64,000 nucleotides of DNA from Paenibacillus nanensis (GCF_003583765.1 NZ_QXQA01000012.1:124001-188000); one strand, 5' to 3'. Positions 54,101 to 62,289 are shown, numbered from the stretch's first letter. Numbers and translations: made by a program. The notes: a model not told the origin generated them from the letters alone.

Positions 54101-55352
54101 TAACACGCTAACATTAACTTTTGCTAAAAACACGCAGTTGATTCGGCCGCAGTATAACAACTCAAATGGTCATGCGACGCAAGTATACAGCGGAAACGAT
54201 CTGCTGTTTGCGATTGCCAACCCGAATGACGGCATCGTAGACCGCCATTTGTACGAGGGGCAGCCGCCGAACTATTCGGCGAATAGCCAGGCTGAGGGCA
54301 ATCTTCATATTGGTTACCGGTTCCAGGACCAAGCGAGACAGTTTATTAAAGCCAGCCCATTGTACTGGATCGATGGTGGTATGGCGGATGACCCGGATCC
54401 GACGTCGCCTTCCTACGACCCGATTACAACAGGGATGGATCCATTCCCGTTCCCGAACATTGTAGGCAAGGAGACGGGCACCTTCGCAAGCAGATGGAAT
54501 CAGTTTGACCGCGAGTTGATTCCAAGTACGCCAGGCAGCCTGACTATCACCTATGATTCGAACGTGGTGCAAAGCGCAGGAACAACGATCACGGTATTCC
54601 GTTTTGACCCGTATAACAGCACATGGGAGAACATTGGCGGCGTTGTCGATGAGAAGAAGCGCACGGTAACGGTTCCGTTCAGCAAGTTTGGCTATTATGT
54701 AGCAGTTAAGCTGACGCGCGGATTTAATGACATTACAGATCATCCGTATGCGCGCGAAGCGATGGAAGCCATCTACTCCAAAGGTATTATGAACGCAATT
54801 GATCCGGTCGGTTTGTTCGGCGGAGATCGTTATGTGACGCGCGGCGAGTTCACGCGTATGATCGTTCGGGCTATGGACCTTCAATTGAATTATGAAGGCG
54901 AGCTTCACTTCTCCTATTATCCGGAGACGATTACAAATGCGAATAACGCAAACGCGATATACGATTACCGTTATATTGAGACTGCGGCTAGAGCTGGCAT
55001 TGTTAATGGCAAACGTCCAGGCTTCTTTGACGAAGATGTCGAACTGACGCGTCAAGAAGCGTCCGTCATTCTTGCTCGCGCATTGCAGCTCAAGCTCGAG
55101 ACCGACTCGACCAAAGCGAAAAAATCGTTGGACAAAATCTTTAAGGATTCCGGAAGCTTTGATTTTTACTCGATCCCATCCGTCCTTGCGATTGAGAAAA
55201 AAGGCTTTATTCAGGGCAAACTGATTAATCCGGACAATCCGAAGGAAGGATCGGTATTTGATCCGAAAGCAAGATTGCTCCGCAGCGATGCAGCGATTAT
55301 TATGGCACGCGTTATGAATGACATGAAGAAGCTGCCGAAGATTTACAATTAG
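51129..55352 (+). CDS. Large secreted protein with C-terminal SLH domains
   Basis: This 1407-residue exported protein has a signal peptide ending near ANAAG (about residue 31), a long series of beta-rich, probably Ig-like modules, and a C-terminal SLH region from about 1200 to 1395. SLH motifs are read as VTRGEFTRM, LTRQEASVI and LLRSDAAII, partly divergent from TRAE. The TTG at 51129 is the start, with AAGGAGG in place. No catalytic motif was found. It is likely a wall-bound surface or S-layer-associated protein that binds the polymer made by the upstream genes. Confidence 0.88.
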   Translation: MKRALSLLLAFALLITLLPTALSPQPANAAGSYFLFPNEQATRENARIVSTKTISLEGTINGVVGSSISYNVKQVTSSGAEEVLNTTEEFTTGISTTGDNKITVSNLILFPGMNKITFKGVAGASSVTESIYIEYRDSPMLYDLKIQFENQEYDLLENQPTMLYSTAPTVQSQGQVVITGRAPNATKVNIDINGRNYDFTVSTANNNSRFGTSQLTIDKGINNIKFKVYNGGQVVETTRQVAFYNGEVTYYNLKLFDASKTAPLEQNMDFPTATAGAIKLSGTAIIPLPLRNLNSATDPSAVVDHTNPTTFKAALVNMLALQISGKADISAQSGDVSYLPTTIDASTKFITVNFSYSLPNDLVYDTKYNLRFKAPNLSQYNYSEWTSFTLRDNSKAYIHDVNYLTGFDGTMTQNQVDSSGADTYPKRSKSNNDNRIIGLQSTDIPAGGIDVFSTPMGVELLIGNYERLLGSDLTNMAPLADAIKVATSPASSNLTAKMIMQSADMNRPVTQVVTRTVNGELVSFLRVFIELQKLPKSGTNSVTFEFDTAITGTGTNAKASSEIKSITARLLYGPYMKYETIVDGMDVKFDTVAGNNTDLLNKLGNFRGQLFNVVNDTEIVYSGTGKSVFLYINNVEIQLEMNGTKTKFRPLSTEHDKIASILNKAGENTVKFVFVSTNNNYESTIKFNVVPTNLPLIPAPDSDGVYPYTSNLWPPLPNDPKFSKQGTVFTTKEANFDVHGTFDFIDLGTTEASIATQLNNLGSKTNYLVTISSPNWKTDVKWDLTKQFKLAKEDRSIVKDPSNPAVDRIMNSTGASPVTPDANVTFYYDMKAQSFFFNIKNQVMPEDGSPVVYVITVFNAGENGPRATYRLELNPISIPYSIKSPLPEERITNKNFVEVIITSPGADSITVGKTQAEKITFIEYGDNGTTNTDAFRAVVKDLKAGKDTKIKFEITRGDDKITEEMTVKYVPTNIPGAQMMETMKASHKLFNNTLTLTFAKNTQLIRPQYNNSNGHATQVYSGNDLLFAIANPNDGIVDRHLYEGQPPNYSANSQAEGNLHIGYRFQDQARQFIKASPLYWIDGGMADDPDPTSPSYDPITTGMDPFPFPNIVGKETGTFASRWNQFDRELIPSTPGSLTITYDSNVVQSAGTTITVFRFDPYNSTWENIGGVVDEKKRTVTVPFSKFGYYVAVKLTRGFNDITDHPYAREAMEAIYSKGIMNAIDPVGLFGGDRYVTRGEFTRMIVRAMDLQLNYEGELHFSYYPETITNANNANAIYDYRYIETAARAGIVNGKRPGFFDEDVELTRQEASVILARALQLKLETDSTKAKKSLDKIFKDSGSFDFYSIPSVLAIEKKGFIQGKLINPDNPKEGSVFDPKARLLRSDAAIIMARVMNDMKKLPKIYN

Positions 55353-55367
55353 TGGTCGAAGTAGGAG

Positions 55368-55393
55368 AGAGACTAGCTTAATTGCTAGTCTCT
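55368..55393 (+). terminator. Terminator after the 1407-aa SLH protein
   Basis: AGAGACTAGC (55368-55377) pairs perfectly with GCTAGTCTCT (55384-55393), loop TTAATT, followed by TTCTTTGC. Confidence 0.8.
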
Positions 55394-55659
55394 TTCTTTG
55401 CTTATCGTTCAAAAAAACGAGTAATGACGCGGATTTATGCTTGTACTAGATTCGTGTAAGATTGGAAAATTGTTTGTATATACTCGATGCATCATTTCGC
55501 GCTATACTAACAACGTGCTCGAGACGAGCAGCAAAAAAGATATAAATGAAGACGAAAAAAAATTTTTCAAAGTATCGCAACTTTTTCGCACCACAAACGT
55601 TTAAGTACATGACGTTATTACAAGGGCGCTAGTAATTGGAATGAATTCTCAAGTTCCTC
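55394..55659 (+). other. Upstream half of the S-layer promoter region
   Basis: This AT-rich stretch holds no gene. It has several -10-like boxes (TAAGAT near 55457, TATACT twice near 55480 and 55503) without convincing -35 partners, and a small stem GCTCG/CGAGC near 55517-55529. Multiple promoters are common before S-layer genes, so some of these may be used. Confidence 0.4.
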
Positions 55660-55696
55660 TTTACGGTTGCAAATGCCCATTGTATAATGTTATAGT
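55660..55696 (+). promoter_or_regulatory. Overlapping promoters of the S-layer gene
   Basis: TTTACG (55660-55665), a 17-bp spacer and TATAAT (55683-55688) form one promoter. TTGCAA (55667-55672), an 18-bp spacer and TATAGT (55691-55696) form a second, overlapping one. Either would give a leader of about 130 nt to the first start codon, or 220 nt to the second. Confidence 0.55.
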
Positions 55697-55809
55697 GATG
55701 CAGCTAGTCTAGCATCTATTCTTTCATGGTTTACAAGTTTCTACGACATGTTACACATTAGGGTTGGGCATGATCGTAGACATCATTTTATATAATTAAT
55801 GCTCAACTC

Positions 55810-55933
55810 TGGGAAGGGGGTGAATCGGCTATGAGGGAAACGAGCAATTCATTTTCTTTAGAAATATCCAAACAAAACTCTCAACAACCGAAGCATTTTA
55901 GAGGAGGAGACAAAAAGGTTATGAAGAAAAGTT
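55810..55933 (+). promoter_or_regulatory. Two in-frame translation starts, each with a strong ribosome binding site
   Basis: AAGGGGGTGA precedes an ATG at 55831. Thirty codons later, in the same frame, AGAGGAGGAGAC precedes the ATG at 55921, where the signal peptide begins. The first start would add 30 hydrophilic residues before the signal peptide. A hairpin, GTTG/CAAC with GCAT/ATGC (about 55762-55807), lies just before the first site. Confidence 0.7.
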
Positions 55934-58527
55934 TATCCCTGTTTGTAGCAAGCTCCATGGTAGTGTCCATGTTCGCAGGCGCTGCTTACGCTGCTGACGC
56001 AAAAAATCCAGGTGAATACCTGAACGAGCTTGGCGTTATCCAAGGTAATGGTACAGATCTGAAAGAAGACCAAAGCTGGAAGCGTCAAGACGTAATCGTT
56101 CTTCTGTCCCGCCTTCTGGGTGAAGAAGACGAAGCACAAGACGCTGAAACAACTCATGAGTTTACTGACGTAACGAACTCGTTCTACGACGGTTTCATCT
56201 CTTGGGCAGTTGAAGAAGGTCTTGTTGAAGGTAAAGGAAATGGCAAATTCGGCTTCAATGCTGAATTGAAAAACCAAGAATTCTACGCAATCGTTCTTCG
56301 TGCATTCGGTCACGACACAACTGGCGAAGGCTACGCAGAAGTACCTGAGCTTGCTGTGAAGTACGGCTTCGCAACTGAAGAAACTGACTTCAGCGCGATC
56401 CCAACTCGCGGCGAAACTTACGCTACAATCGTAAAAGCTCTGGAAACTGAAGTTCCAGGCACTGGCAAGAAACTGGGCGTAATCCTTGGTCTTATTAAAG
56501 AAGAAGCTCCACAAGCTGCTGCAGTACAAAGCATTAATGCTCTTAACGCTACTCAAGTAGCTGTTAAATTCACTGCAGCTGTTGACAAAACTGCTGCAGA
56601 AACTGTGACTAACTATGCGATCGGCACTAATAACCCTGATTCTGTATCCCTTAGCGCAGACGGTTTGACAGCAACGCTGACATTCGGTGCTGGCGAAGTT
56701 GAAGTTCAAAATGCAGTTGCTGTTATCGAGCCTATCGTGTCCGCAGCTGACGTTGACAAAACTACAGCTAAGTACACTCAAATCTTCTCTTACAAAGATG
56801 AAGTTAAGCCTGAGTTCGTAAGCGTTGAAGCTAAAACGAACAACACTGTTGCAACTTCCGTAACAGTTAAGGCTTCCGAGCCAATTAACGCTGCTGTTGT
56901 TAAAATCAACGGTTCGTACTACAGCGCTAACTTCGGTGGAACTGACACTGCTAAAATCACTGGTGTAGCTCTGGAAGTTAACAAGACTCATACTATTGAG
57001 CTTATTAACCTGACTGACAAAGCGACTGTACCTAACGTAACTGTTCTTTCCACAAAAACTTTCTCGGTAGTAGTTGACCAAGTTGCTCCAACTGCAACAT
57101 TGTCCACTTCTTCCGACAAAACAATCGTTGTAACATTCAGCAAGCCGATGGATAGCGCTACTGTTATCGCTGGCCTGACTAACGCTGTTAAGAATGAAGT
57201 TCTTGCTAACGTTGCAACTTTGATTCCAACTGCTGTTAACGGTTCTAACGACACGAAGTTCGAGATCAAAGTTAACGAACCACTTTTTGCAAGTACTGCA
57301 ACTAGAACTCTGAACGTTGCGTTCCCAGGATCCATCAAGGACTCCCTTGGCAACTCCATTGCTGCAGGTACGCAAGCAGTTGTTCTTTCGAAAGACGTAG
57401 TTAAACCTGCTCCAACAGGTTACAGAGTTGTTAAAGACGGTAATGGTAACATTACTAAAATTGAAGTTAACTTCAGCGAAGCGCTTGCTGCTGGTACGCC
57501 TGGCGCAGTTTCCATCGTTAACTCCAACGGTGTTAACGTAACTGGTTCGCTTCTGGGTGGCTTCACAGCAGTTAACGTAACTGCTGGAGATAAGAAGGTT
57601 GTTTACAATGCAAACGTTCCAGGTAAAGCAAGCGGACAATTTGCATTCTCCTTCCCGGCTAACCTTGTAACTGATACGTCTGAAGCTGCAAACAAATCCG
57701 ACGCATTCAACTACACGCTTGACCTGGGCGCTGGTTCGACAACTTTCAGCCTGCCAGCTAACCCTATCACGGTAACTACAAGCTTTGATGCTGACGCTAA
57801 AGTTGTGAAACAAGTTCTTACAGTTAACTTCGGAGCTGGTGTAAAAGGTGGCGCTGTTGCTAACTCTGCAACTGACCTGAACAACTACACTATCGCTGGT
57901 AAGCCGCTTCCAGCAGGAACAATTATCACACTGAACGGCACTCAGGATGTTGCGACAATCACATTGCCAGCTGGTTCGATCGCAAAAACTGATGCTAACG
58001 CAGTTGTAACTGTTTCTAACATCCTGTCCCTGAACGGCGCTGCTCTGAACAGCTATGTGGGTACTATCGGTGTAACTGATAACACTAAAGCTAAGCTGAC
58101 ATCTGCAGTTCTGAACAGCGATGGTTCTTTAACAGTCGGTTTCGATGAGGCTCTTGACGCTGCTCCTGGTCTGCAAAATACTGACCTTAAAGTTTCTGTC
58201 AACGGTTCCGCATTGAACCCTGCTCAAGTCCAAGTTGACCTGATTCCAGCTGGTGCTGATGCAGGTAAGTACCTGGTTCGCGTTGAAACTCTGCTTGAAG
58301 TTAATGCTGACACTACGCAAAACTTCACGTATGTTGACGTTGATAACAGCGGTACATTTACAACTGGCGACATCAAAGTAGCAACTGGTTCTGCTGTTGC
58401 TGGCGGTTTTGCCAACCTGACAGCTCCAGTATTCAGCTCCGTGAAAGTTGCAACTGTTGCAGCTCCAACTGCTGATGACGCTGCTGGTAACGTAATTGAA
58501 GGCAACGTTGAGAAAGTAGTTAAGTAA
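55921..58527 (+). CDS. Probable major S-layer protein with N-terminal SLH-like domains
   Basis: This 868-residue secreted protein is the best candidate for the main S-layer subunit. The signal peptide (MKKSLSLFVASSMVVSMFAG) is cut near AYA-AD. Three degenerate SLH-like units (about residues 30-200) carry KRQD, KNQE and TRGE in place of TRAE. The rest consists of Ig-like beta modules with repeated Val/Thr/Ala-rich strands. Codon use is unlike the neighbours, with many GTT, GCT, ACT and CTT codons, as for very highly expressed genes. The strong promoters, long leader, double start and strong terminator also fit heavy expression. An in-frame ATG at 55831 could give a longer form. Confidence 0.88.
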   Translation: MKKSLSLFVASSMVVSMFAGAAYAADAKNPGEYLNELGVIQGNGTDLKEDQSWKRQDVIVLLSRLLGEEDEAQDAETTHEFTDVTNSFYDGFISWAVEEGLVEGKGNGKFGFNAELKNQEFYAIVLRAFGHDTTGEGYAEVPELAVKYGFATEETDFSAIPTRGETYATIVKALETEVPGTGKKLGVILGLIKEEAPQAAAVQSINALNATQVAVKFTAAVDKTAAETVTNYAIGTNNPDSVSLSADGLTATLTFGAGEVEVQNAVAVIEPIVSAADVDKTTAKYTQIFSYKDEVKPEFVSVEAKTNNTVATSVTVKASEPINAAVVKINGSYYSANFGGTDTAKITGVALEVNKTHTIELINLTDKATVPNVTVLSTKTFSVVVDQVAPTATLSTSSDKTIVVTFSKPMDSATVIAGLTNAVKNEVLANVATLIPTAVNGSNDTKFEIKVNEPLFASTATRTLNVAFPGSIKDSLGNSIAAGTQAVVLSKDVVKPAPTGYRVVKDGNGNITKIEVNFSEALAAGTPGAVSIVNSNGVNVTGSLLGGFTAVNVTAGDKKVVYNANVPGKASGQFAFSFPANLVTDTSEAANKSDAFNYTLDLGAGSTTFSLPANPITVTTSFDADAKVVKQVLTVNFGAGVKGGAVANSATDLNNYTIAGKPLPAGTIITLNGTQDVATITLPAGSIAKTDANAVVTVSNILSLNGAALNSYVGTIGVTDNTKAKLTSAVLNSDGSLTVGFDEALDAAPGLQNTDLKVSVNGSALNPAQVQVDLIPAGADAGKYLVRVETLLEVNADTTQNFTYVDVDNSGTFTTGDIKVATGSAVAGGFANLTAPVFSSVKVATVAAPTADDAAGNVIEGNVEKVVK

Positions 58528-58546
58528 TAACTACCTTCTTACAAGA

Positions 58547-58577
58547 AGCCCGGTGCTTATGCACCGGGTTTTTCTTT
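58547..58577 (+). terminator. Terminator after the S-layer gene
   Basis: CCCGGTGC (58549-58556) pairs perfectly with GCACCGGG (58561-58568), loop TTAT, followed by TTTTTCTTTT. Confidence 0.95.
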
Positions 58578-58671
58578 TATATGAAGTGAAACAAAATCCC
58601 CTTTTCTTGCGTCTATGTTAATATGCTGTTCATACGCCAGTGATACTATGATGACAAAGGGGGAAAATTTA

Positions 58672-61149
58672 ATGCAGTACTTGAATCAAAAATTGAAAGC
58701 TCCTACTTTATTGTTTTTAGCGTTTGCCCTATTACTGTTAGCGGTATATATTCCGCCAGCCAATGCGGCCGCCGCTGCAGCACCGTCCATCGCCTTTGAT
58801 AACAAAGGAATAGTCACCCTTCATTCCGCCACGCTAGCTGACCATGAGAATGGCCAGATCGCTACCATGACCATTAAGATTCAAAATACGAGCAATAGCG
58901 ATATTAAGCTCATTGATTACTGGGCTAAGATTGTCACGACTTCCGGCAAGAAATTTAAGTCCTATCCGAAGGAAACGGACAAAACTAAAAACATCGTACG
59001 TTCTAAGGGTTCCACTTATCTTACATATTATGCGTATGTTGACACTTCCGTTAAACGTTCGGATCTCGCGATTGAATTTTTAAAGTGGGACTTTAGTAAA
59101 GTCTCTTCCAATTACGAAGTCGTTTTGGGCAAGCTTCCCGTGCATACAACTACGAAGGGCTTAGCCTCTAACTCCAAAGCGGGAACGATCCTGTTCAATG
59201 AATCGGAATTGAACGTAAGCGTTAAATCGTACAACTTCAATAAGGATGCCTCGAGGCAGTACCTAACGCTAGATTTGGAACTCAATAACTTGTCACAAGC
59301 GTCTATCGATATAACGAAGCTGCAGTTTTTCCTTCAAACGACGAATGGCGGCAGCTACAAAAATGTAACGTTTGCCGATGCGACAACAACAATAATTTCA
59401 CCTAAAGCGAAAAAGCTGGTTTCCCTCAGCTATGCCATCCCAAATGAATCGAAAGTCAAGCCGGAGAGTTTAATCATTGGCTTTGAGGAAGAAACAAGCA
59501 AAGTAATGCTGCCGGTCGGCCTTATCGAGCTTAAAAGCTTAGCTTATACGCCGGCATTAAAAGTTGATAAAGCAGGCTCGCTGTATATGAACGGGAAGAA
59601 GATTAGCGTTTCGATTAGCAAGAGCGGTGTTCTCCAAACCGATGACGGTCAGACATTAAGCAGCACTATTACGTTTATTAACCAAGAGAACAGTCCTGTC
59701 ACTGTTGCGAATATTTTATTCTATTATAAATCGGTCAATGGGAACCTCTATCCATTAACAATGGAAGAAACGGATCTCAAGCTACTGCCGCAAATCAAAA
59801 AGTCTGTCAAAATTAAAGGCATTGTACCTGACTCGATTGATTTAAAAAAGGGATCGGTCATTATGGTTTCACAAAAGGCCGACAGCGACGAAAAAGCAAC
59901 GCTTGTTAGCTTCGAAGTAAATACGAGCGAAGATACGAGCACAACAACCGTCGAAAAAATTTCCTATGAAGGCTACGAGATCAAGTTAGACGCAGTTTAC
60001 CGTACGCCGCAGGAAGAAACCGATATGCTGGTTGCTTATTTTACTCTTACGAATACAACTAGCAAAGCATTGACTAAGCCTAAGCTTCAAAGCGAATTTA
60101 TTATTGACGGCAATTTCACAAGCAACGAAAAAACGGCTGTTGTAGAACTCGACAAAATAACAACCGTTCCGGCTAAGAGTTCTTATACCGTAATCAGCTA
60201 CTTCGAAGTGCCGTATGTTCAGACGTTCTCGGAGCTTGAAGTGAAGCTTACTGACGCAAGCGATGCCGAGTCGCTTGTCACGATCGGCAACTTCGGTAAA
60301 AAGGATTTACAACAAGCCGAGCTAAACAAAAAAGACCAGGCGATCAAAATTAACGAAAAAGGCAAAAAATCCGAAATGAAGCTGCTTAATGCTTCGGTAT
60401 ACAAGAGCGGAAGCGATAGTACAAATCTGTTCTATGCGGAGATTGAAATTACCAACAAGGAACGTAGAATTAACGCACCTCTTCAATTAACGGGTTATGT
60501 CGAGAATCGTGACGGGGGCATTATCCCAGTAACGTTCACGGCAACCACGAAGCGACTGCTGTCGAATTCGAAAATCGTGATGTCCGGCCTTGCTCAGCTA
60601 CCTGCGGAATTTGAAGATCGAGAACTGAAGTTCTATTTCGGTGAAAGCTTGAATCTGGGCGAAGATAAGCCGCAAATTCTTCTAAAACCGGTTTATCAAA
60701 AAGTAAGCGCGCTGGCATCAGGCAGCAAAATCGATGACTTGAAAGGAATCGTCTATAAAAACTATACGCTAGATCTTTCGTACTTAAGAGCGGATTTGTT
60801 TGTGAACGATTCGTATGTAACTGGCGGTATTAGCTTGTCGTTCCAATACTCGCTGACGAAGACATCGGATAACGCCAACTATGCGGATGCGCAGGATCTG
60901 TATATTGAAGTCGTAGACCATAGCGCCGGCAAGAAGAAATATCAATACAAATTGACAACAGACAATACAAATGGCGATGCTGAACTCGTGGAAGGGACGC
61001 AATTAACGAAATACGTTCGATTTGAAGATCCAAGCTTCGCGAACAAATTTGAGTTCAAAGGTCTGACGGTTAACATTTATAAGCAGGTCCAAGAACAAAA
61101 AGTGATGCTTGCTTCCAAAGATCTGTTCTATTTCGTAACCCAGCCATAA
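58672..61149 (+). CDS. Large secreted protein with repeated Ig-like modules
   Basis: This 825-residue exported protein has a signal peptide ending at PANAA (about residue 35). At least five related beta modules of about 110 residues follow; each has a strand pattern like TMTIKIQNTSNSDIKLIDYW, with partners such as LTLDLELNNLSQASIDITKL, STITFINQENSPVTVANILF and VAYFTLTNTTSKAL. No SLH domain or catalytic motif was seen. The ATG at 58672 follows GGGGG; an open extension upstream is not signal-like. I do not know its function; the position beside the S-layer gene suggests a surface role. Confidence 0.8.
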   Translation: MQYLNQKLKAPTLLFLAFALLLLAVYIPPANAAAAAAPSIAFDNKGIVTLHSATLADHENGQIATMTIKIQNTSNSDIKLIDYWAKIVTTSGKKFKSYPKETDKTKNIVRSKGSTYLTYYAYVDTSVKRSDLAIEFLKWDFSKVSSNYEVVLGKLPVHTTTKGLASNSKAGTILFNESELNVSVKSYNFNKDASRQYLTLDLELNNLSQASIDITKLQFFLQTTNGGSYKNVTFADATTTIISPKAKKLVSLSYAIPNESKVKPESLIIGFEEETSKVMLPVGLIELKSLAYTPALKVDKAGSLYMNGKKISVSISKSGVLQTDDGQTLSSTITFINQENSPVTVANILFYYKSVNGNLYPLTMEETDLKLLPQIKKSVKIKGIVPDSIDLKKGSVIMVSQKADSDEKATLVSFEVNTSEDTSTTTVEKISYEGYEIKLDAVYRTPQEETDMLVAYFTLTNTTSKALTKPKLQSEFIIDGNFTSNEKTAVVELDKITTVPAKSSYTVISYFEVPYVQTFSELEVKLTDASDAESLVTIGNFGKKDLQQAELNKKDQAIKINEKGKKSEMKLLNASVYKSGSDSTNLFYAEIEITNKERRINAPLQLTGYVENRDGGIIPVTFTATTKRLLSNSKIVMSGLAQLPAEFEDRELKFYFGESLNLGEDKPQILLKPVYQKVSALASGSKIDDLKGIVYKNYTLDLSYLRADLFVNDSYVTGGISLSFQYSLTKTSDNANYADAQDLYIEVVDHSAGKKKYQYKLTTDNTNGDAELVEGTQLTKYVRFEDPSFANKFEFKGLTVNIYKQVQEQKVMLASKDLFYFVTQP

Positions 61150-61171
61150 GAGGGTAGCCTATCTCTCTCAA

Positions 61172-61202
61172 ATCTAGTATCCTATTCAATAGGATACTAG
61201 AT
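61172..61202. other. Perfect 14-bp inverted repeat
   Basis: ATCTAGTATCCTAT (61172-61185) and its exact complement (61189-61202) flank a TCA loop. It is followed not by T residues but by the GGGGAGGAG ribosome binding site of the next gene, so it may be a regulatory hairpin in that leader, or a protein binding site. Confidence 0.8.
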
Positions 61203-61220
61203 GGGGAGGAGACTGCTAGA

Positions 61221-61712
61221 GTGAAACGGAAAGCATTGAGAATAGCAGGCGCGGCTGTCATGATTACAGCGGGAGTATGGGTCGGAATGGTGATGGCGAA
61301 GCCGCTTGAGGCGGACTCGGCTGTAACGCCGGGCACGATCGAGGATCCAGTTGTCACAAAAAGCTACGTCGATGAGCAAATTGCCAAAATAAGCGGCGGC
61401 GGGACAACGGGAGGCAGTACAGACGGAGCAGCTGAAGCTGCCGGTCTGGAAGTTGTGGAAGTACCGATTGGCAAGACGCTGATGGTATCAGCAGGCGGCG
61501 AGGTAGTTGTGCGGGTCGGCAAGGCCGTCGCATACAGCTCCGATACGAACGGTATTTCCGATCTGACGGGCGGCATCGATATAAAAAGCGGGAAGGATGT
61601 GCCGACGAACCATTTGATTTGGTTCCCGCGCGACGGCCGCGGCATTAAAGGGCACCCCGATGAAATTGTCCCGCTTACTGTATTAGTGAAAGGCAGTTAT
61701 ACCATCAAATAA
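61221..61712 (+). CDS. Secreted protein of unknown function
   Basis: This 163-residue protein has an N-terminal hydrophobic segment (about residues 7-27), read as signal peptide or anchor. A short helical piece (SYVDEQIAKI) and a Gly/Thr linker lead to a beta-rich domain of about 85 residues with PIGKTLMVSAGGEVVVRVGK and SYTIK at the end. I do not recognise the family. The GTG at 61221 follows GGGGAGGAG. It sits after the Ig-module protein and before a SASP-like gene, with a terminator behind it. Confidence 0.75.
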   Translation: MKRKALRIAGAAVMITAGVWVGMVMAKPLEADSAVTPGTIEDPVVTKSYVDEQIAKISGGGTTGGSTDGAAEAAGLEVVEVPIGKTLMVSAGGEVVVRVGKAVAYSSDTNGISDLTGGIDIKSGKDVPTNHLIWFPRDGRGIKGHPDEIVPLTVLVKGSYTIK

Positions 61713-61724
61713 CAATGTTAGCAC

Positions 61725-61763
61725 GCTGATTCGGCTCAAAGGCTGGATCAGCTTTTATTTTTA
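61725..61763 (+). terminator. Terminator after the 163-aa secreted protein
   Basis: GCTGATTC (61725-61732) pairs with GGATCAGC (61745-61752), followed by TTTTATTTTTA. Confidence 0.8.
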
Positions 61764-61900
61764 TCCATGTAAAAGAACTCTTGTTGAACAATGGATGGGA
61801 TGCTACATTTTGCTCGCAGTGACATAAGATTATACGCTTGAGGCCGTGAACAAGAATGCACACTATAGCTGTATTCAATAACTTTCGGAGGTGTCTCATC

Positions 61901-62182
61901 ATGAGTCGTCGTTCAAATAAAGTTGTAGTGCCTGAGTGTAAAGCAGCGCTTAATCAAATGAAGTATGAGCTTGCAGCGGAGCTGGGATTGATGACAGGCG
62001 GTTCTGCAGCAGGTGCGGATACGGAATTTGCAGGTGAGCTGGGCGCTGTTGGCAGTGGTGGCGGAGGTCACGTGTATTGGTCAGAAATACAGACGCGTCA
62101 AGCTGGTTATATTGGAGGCAACATTACGAAACGATTGATTGCTCAAGCGGAGTCGGTCTTGGGCAATGGTTTCACCCTCTAA
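61901..62182 (+). CDS. Alpha/beta-type small acid-soluble spore protein, variant
   Basis: SASPs coat and protect spore DNA and are cut by the protease GPR at germination. The 93-residue protein has the family N-terminal half (VVPECKAALNQMKYELAAELG) and C-terminal half (GGNITKRLIAQAESVLG), but the segment between them is about 20 residues longer than usual and Gly-rich. It includes TEFAGELG, which resembles a second GPR site. The ATG at 61901 follows CGGAGGTG. No clear SigG promoter was found. Confidence 0.85.
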   Translation: MSRRSNKVVVPECKAALNQMKYELAAELGLMTGGSAAGADTEFAGELGAVGSGGGGHVYWSEIQTRQAGYIGGNITKRLIAQAESVLGNGFTL

Positions 62183-62200
62183 GTCGTAATTCGGCGTCCA

Positions 62201-62229
62201 TTGACACTATGCGACATTTTAGGTATTAT
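62201..62229 (+). promoter_or_regulatory. Strong promoter before metK
   Basis: TTGACA (62201-62206), a 17-bp spacer and TATTAT (62224-62229), close to the housekeeping consensus. The transcription start should be near 62236. Confidence 0.75.
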
Positions 62230-62256
62230 AACTTTTTAGAAGAAGAGTTGTGTGAC

Positions 62257-62289
62257 AACCTTTTCCTTCGCGGAAAAGGTTCATTTTTT
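62257..62289 (+). terminator. Terminator or attenuator between the promoter and metK
   Basis: AACCTTTTCC (62257-62266) pairs perfectly with GGAAAAGGTT (62272-62281), loop TTCGC, followed by CATTTTTTG. It lies downstream of the TTGACA promoter and upstream of metK. A small stem, GTTGT/ACAAC (62247-62259), overlaps its left arm and could compete with it. Confidence 0.75.

Noticed and set aside
55933-57813. A 626-residue minus-strand gene opposite the S-layer gene
   Set aside because: It is a mirror of the biased codon use of the S-layer gene, with Cys/Ser-rich sequence and no ribosome binding site.
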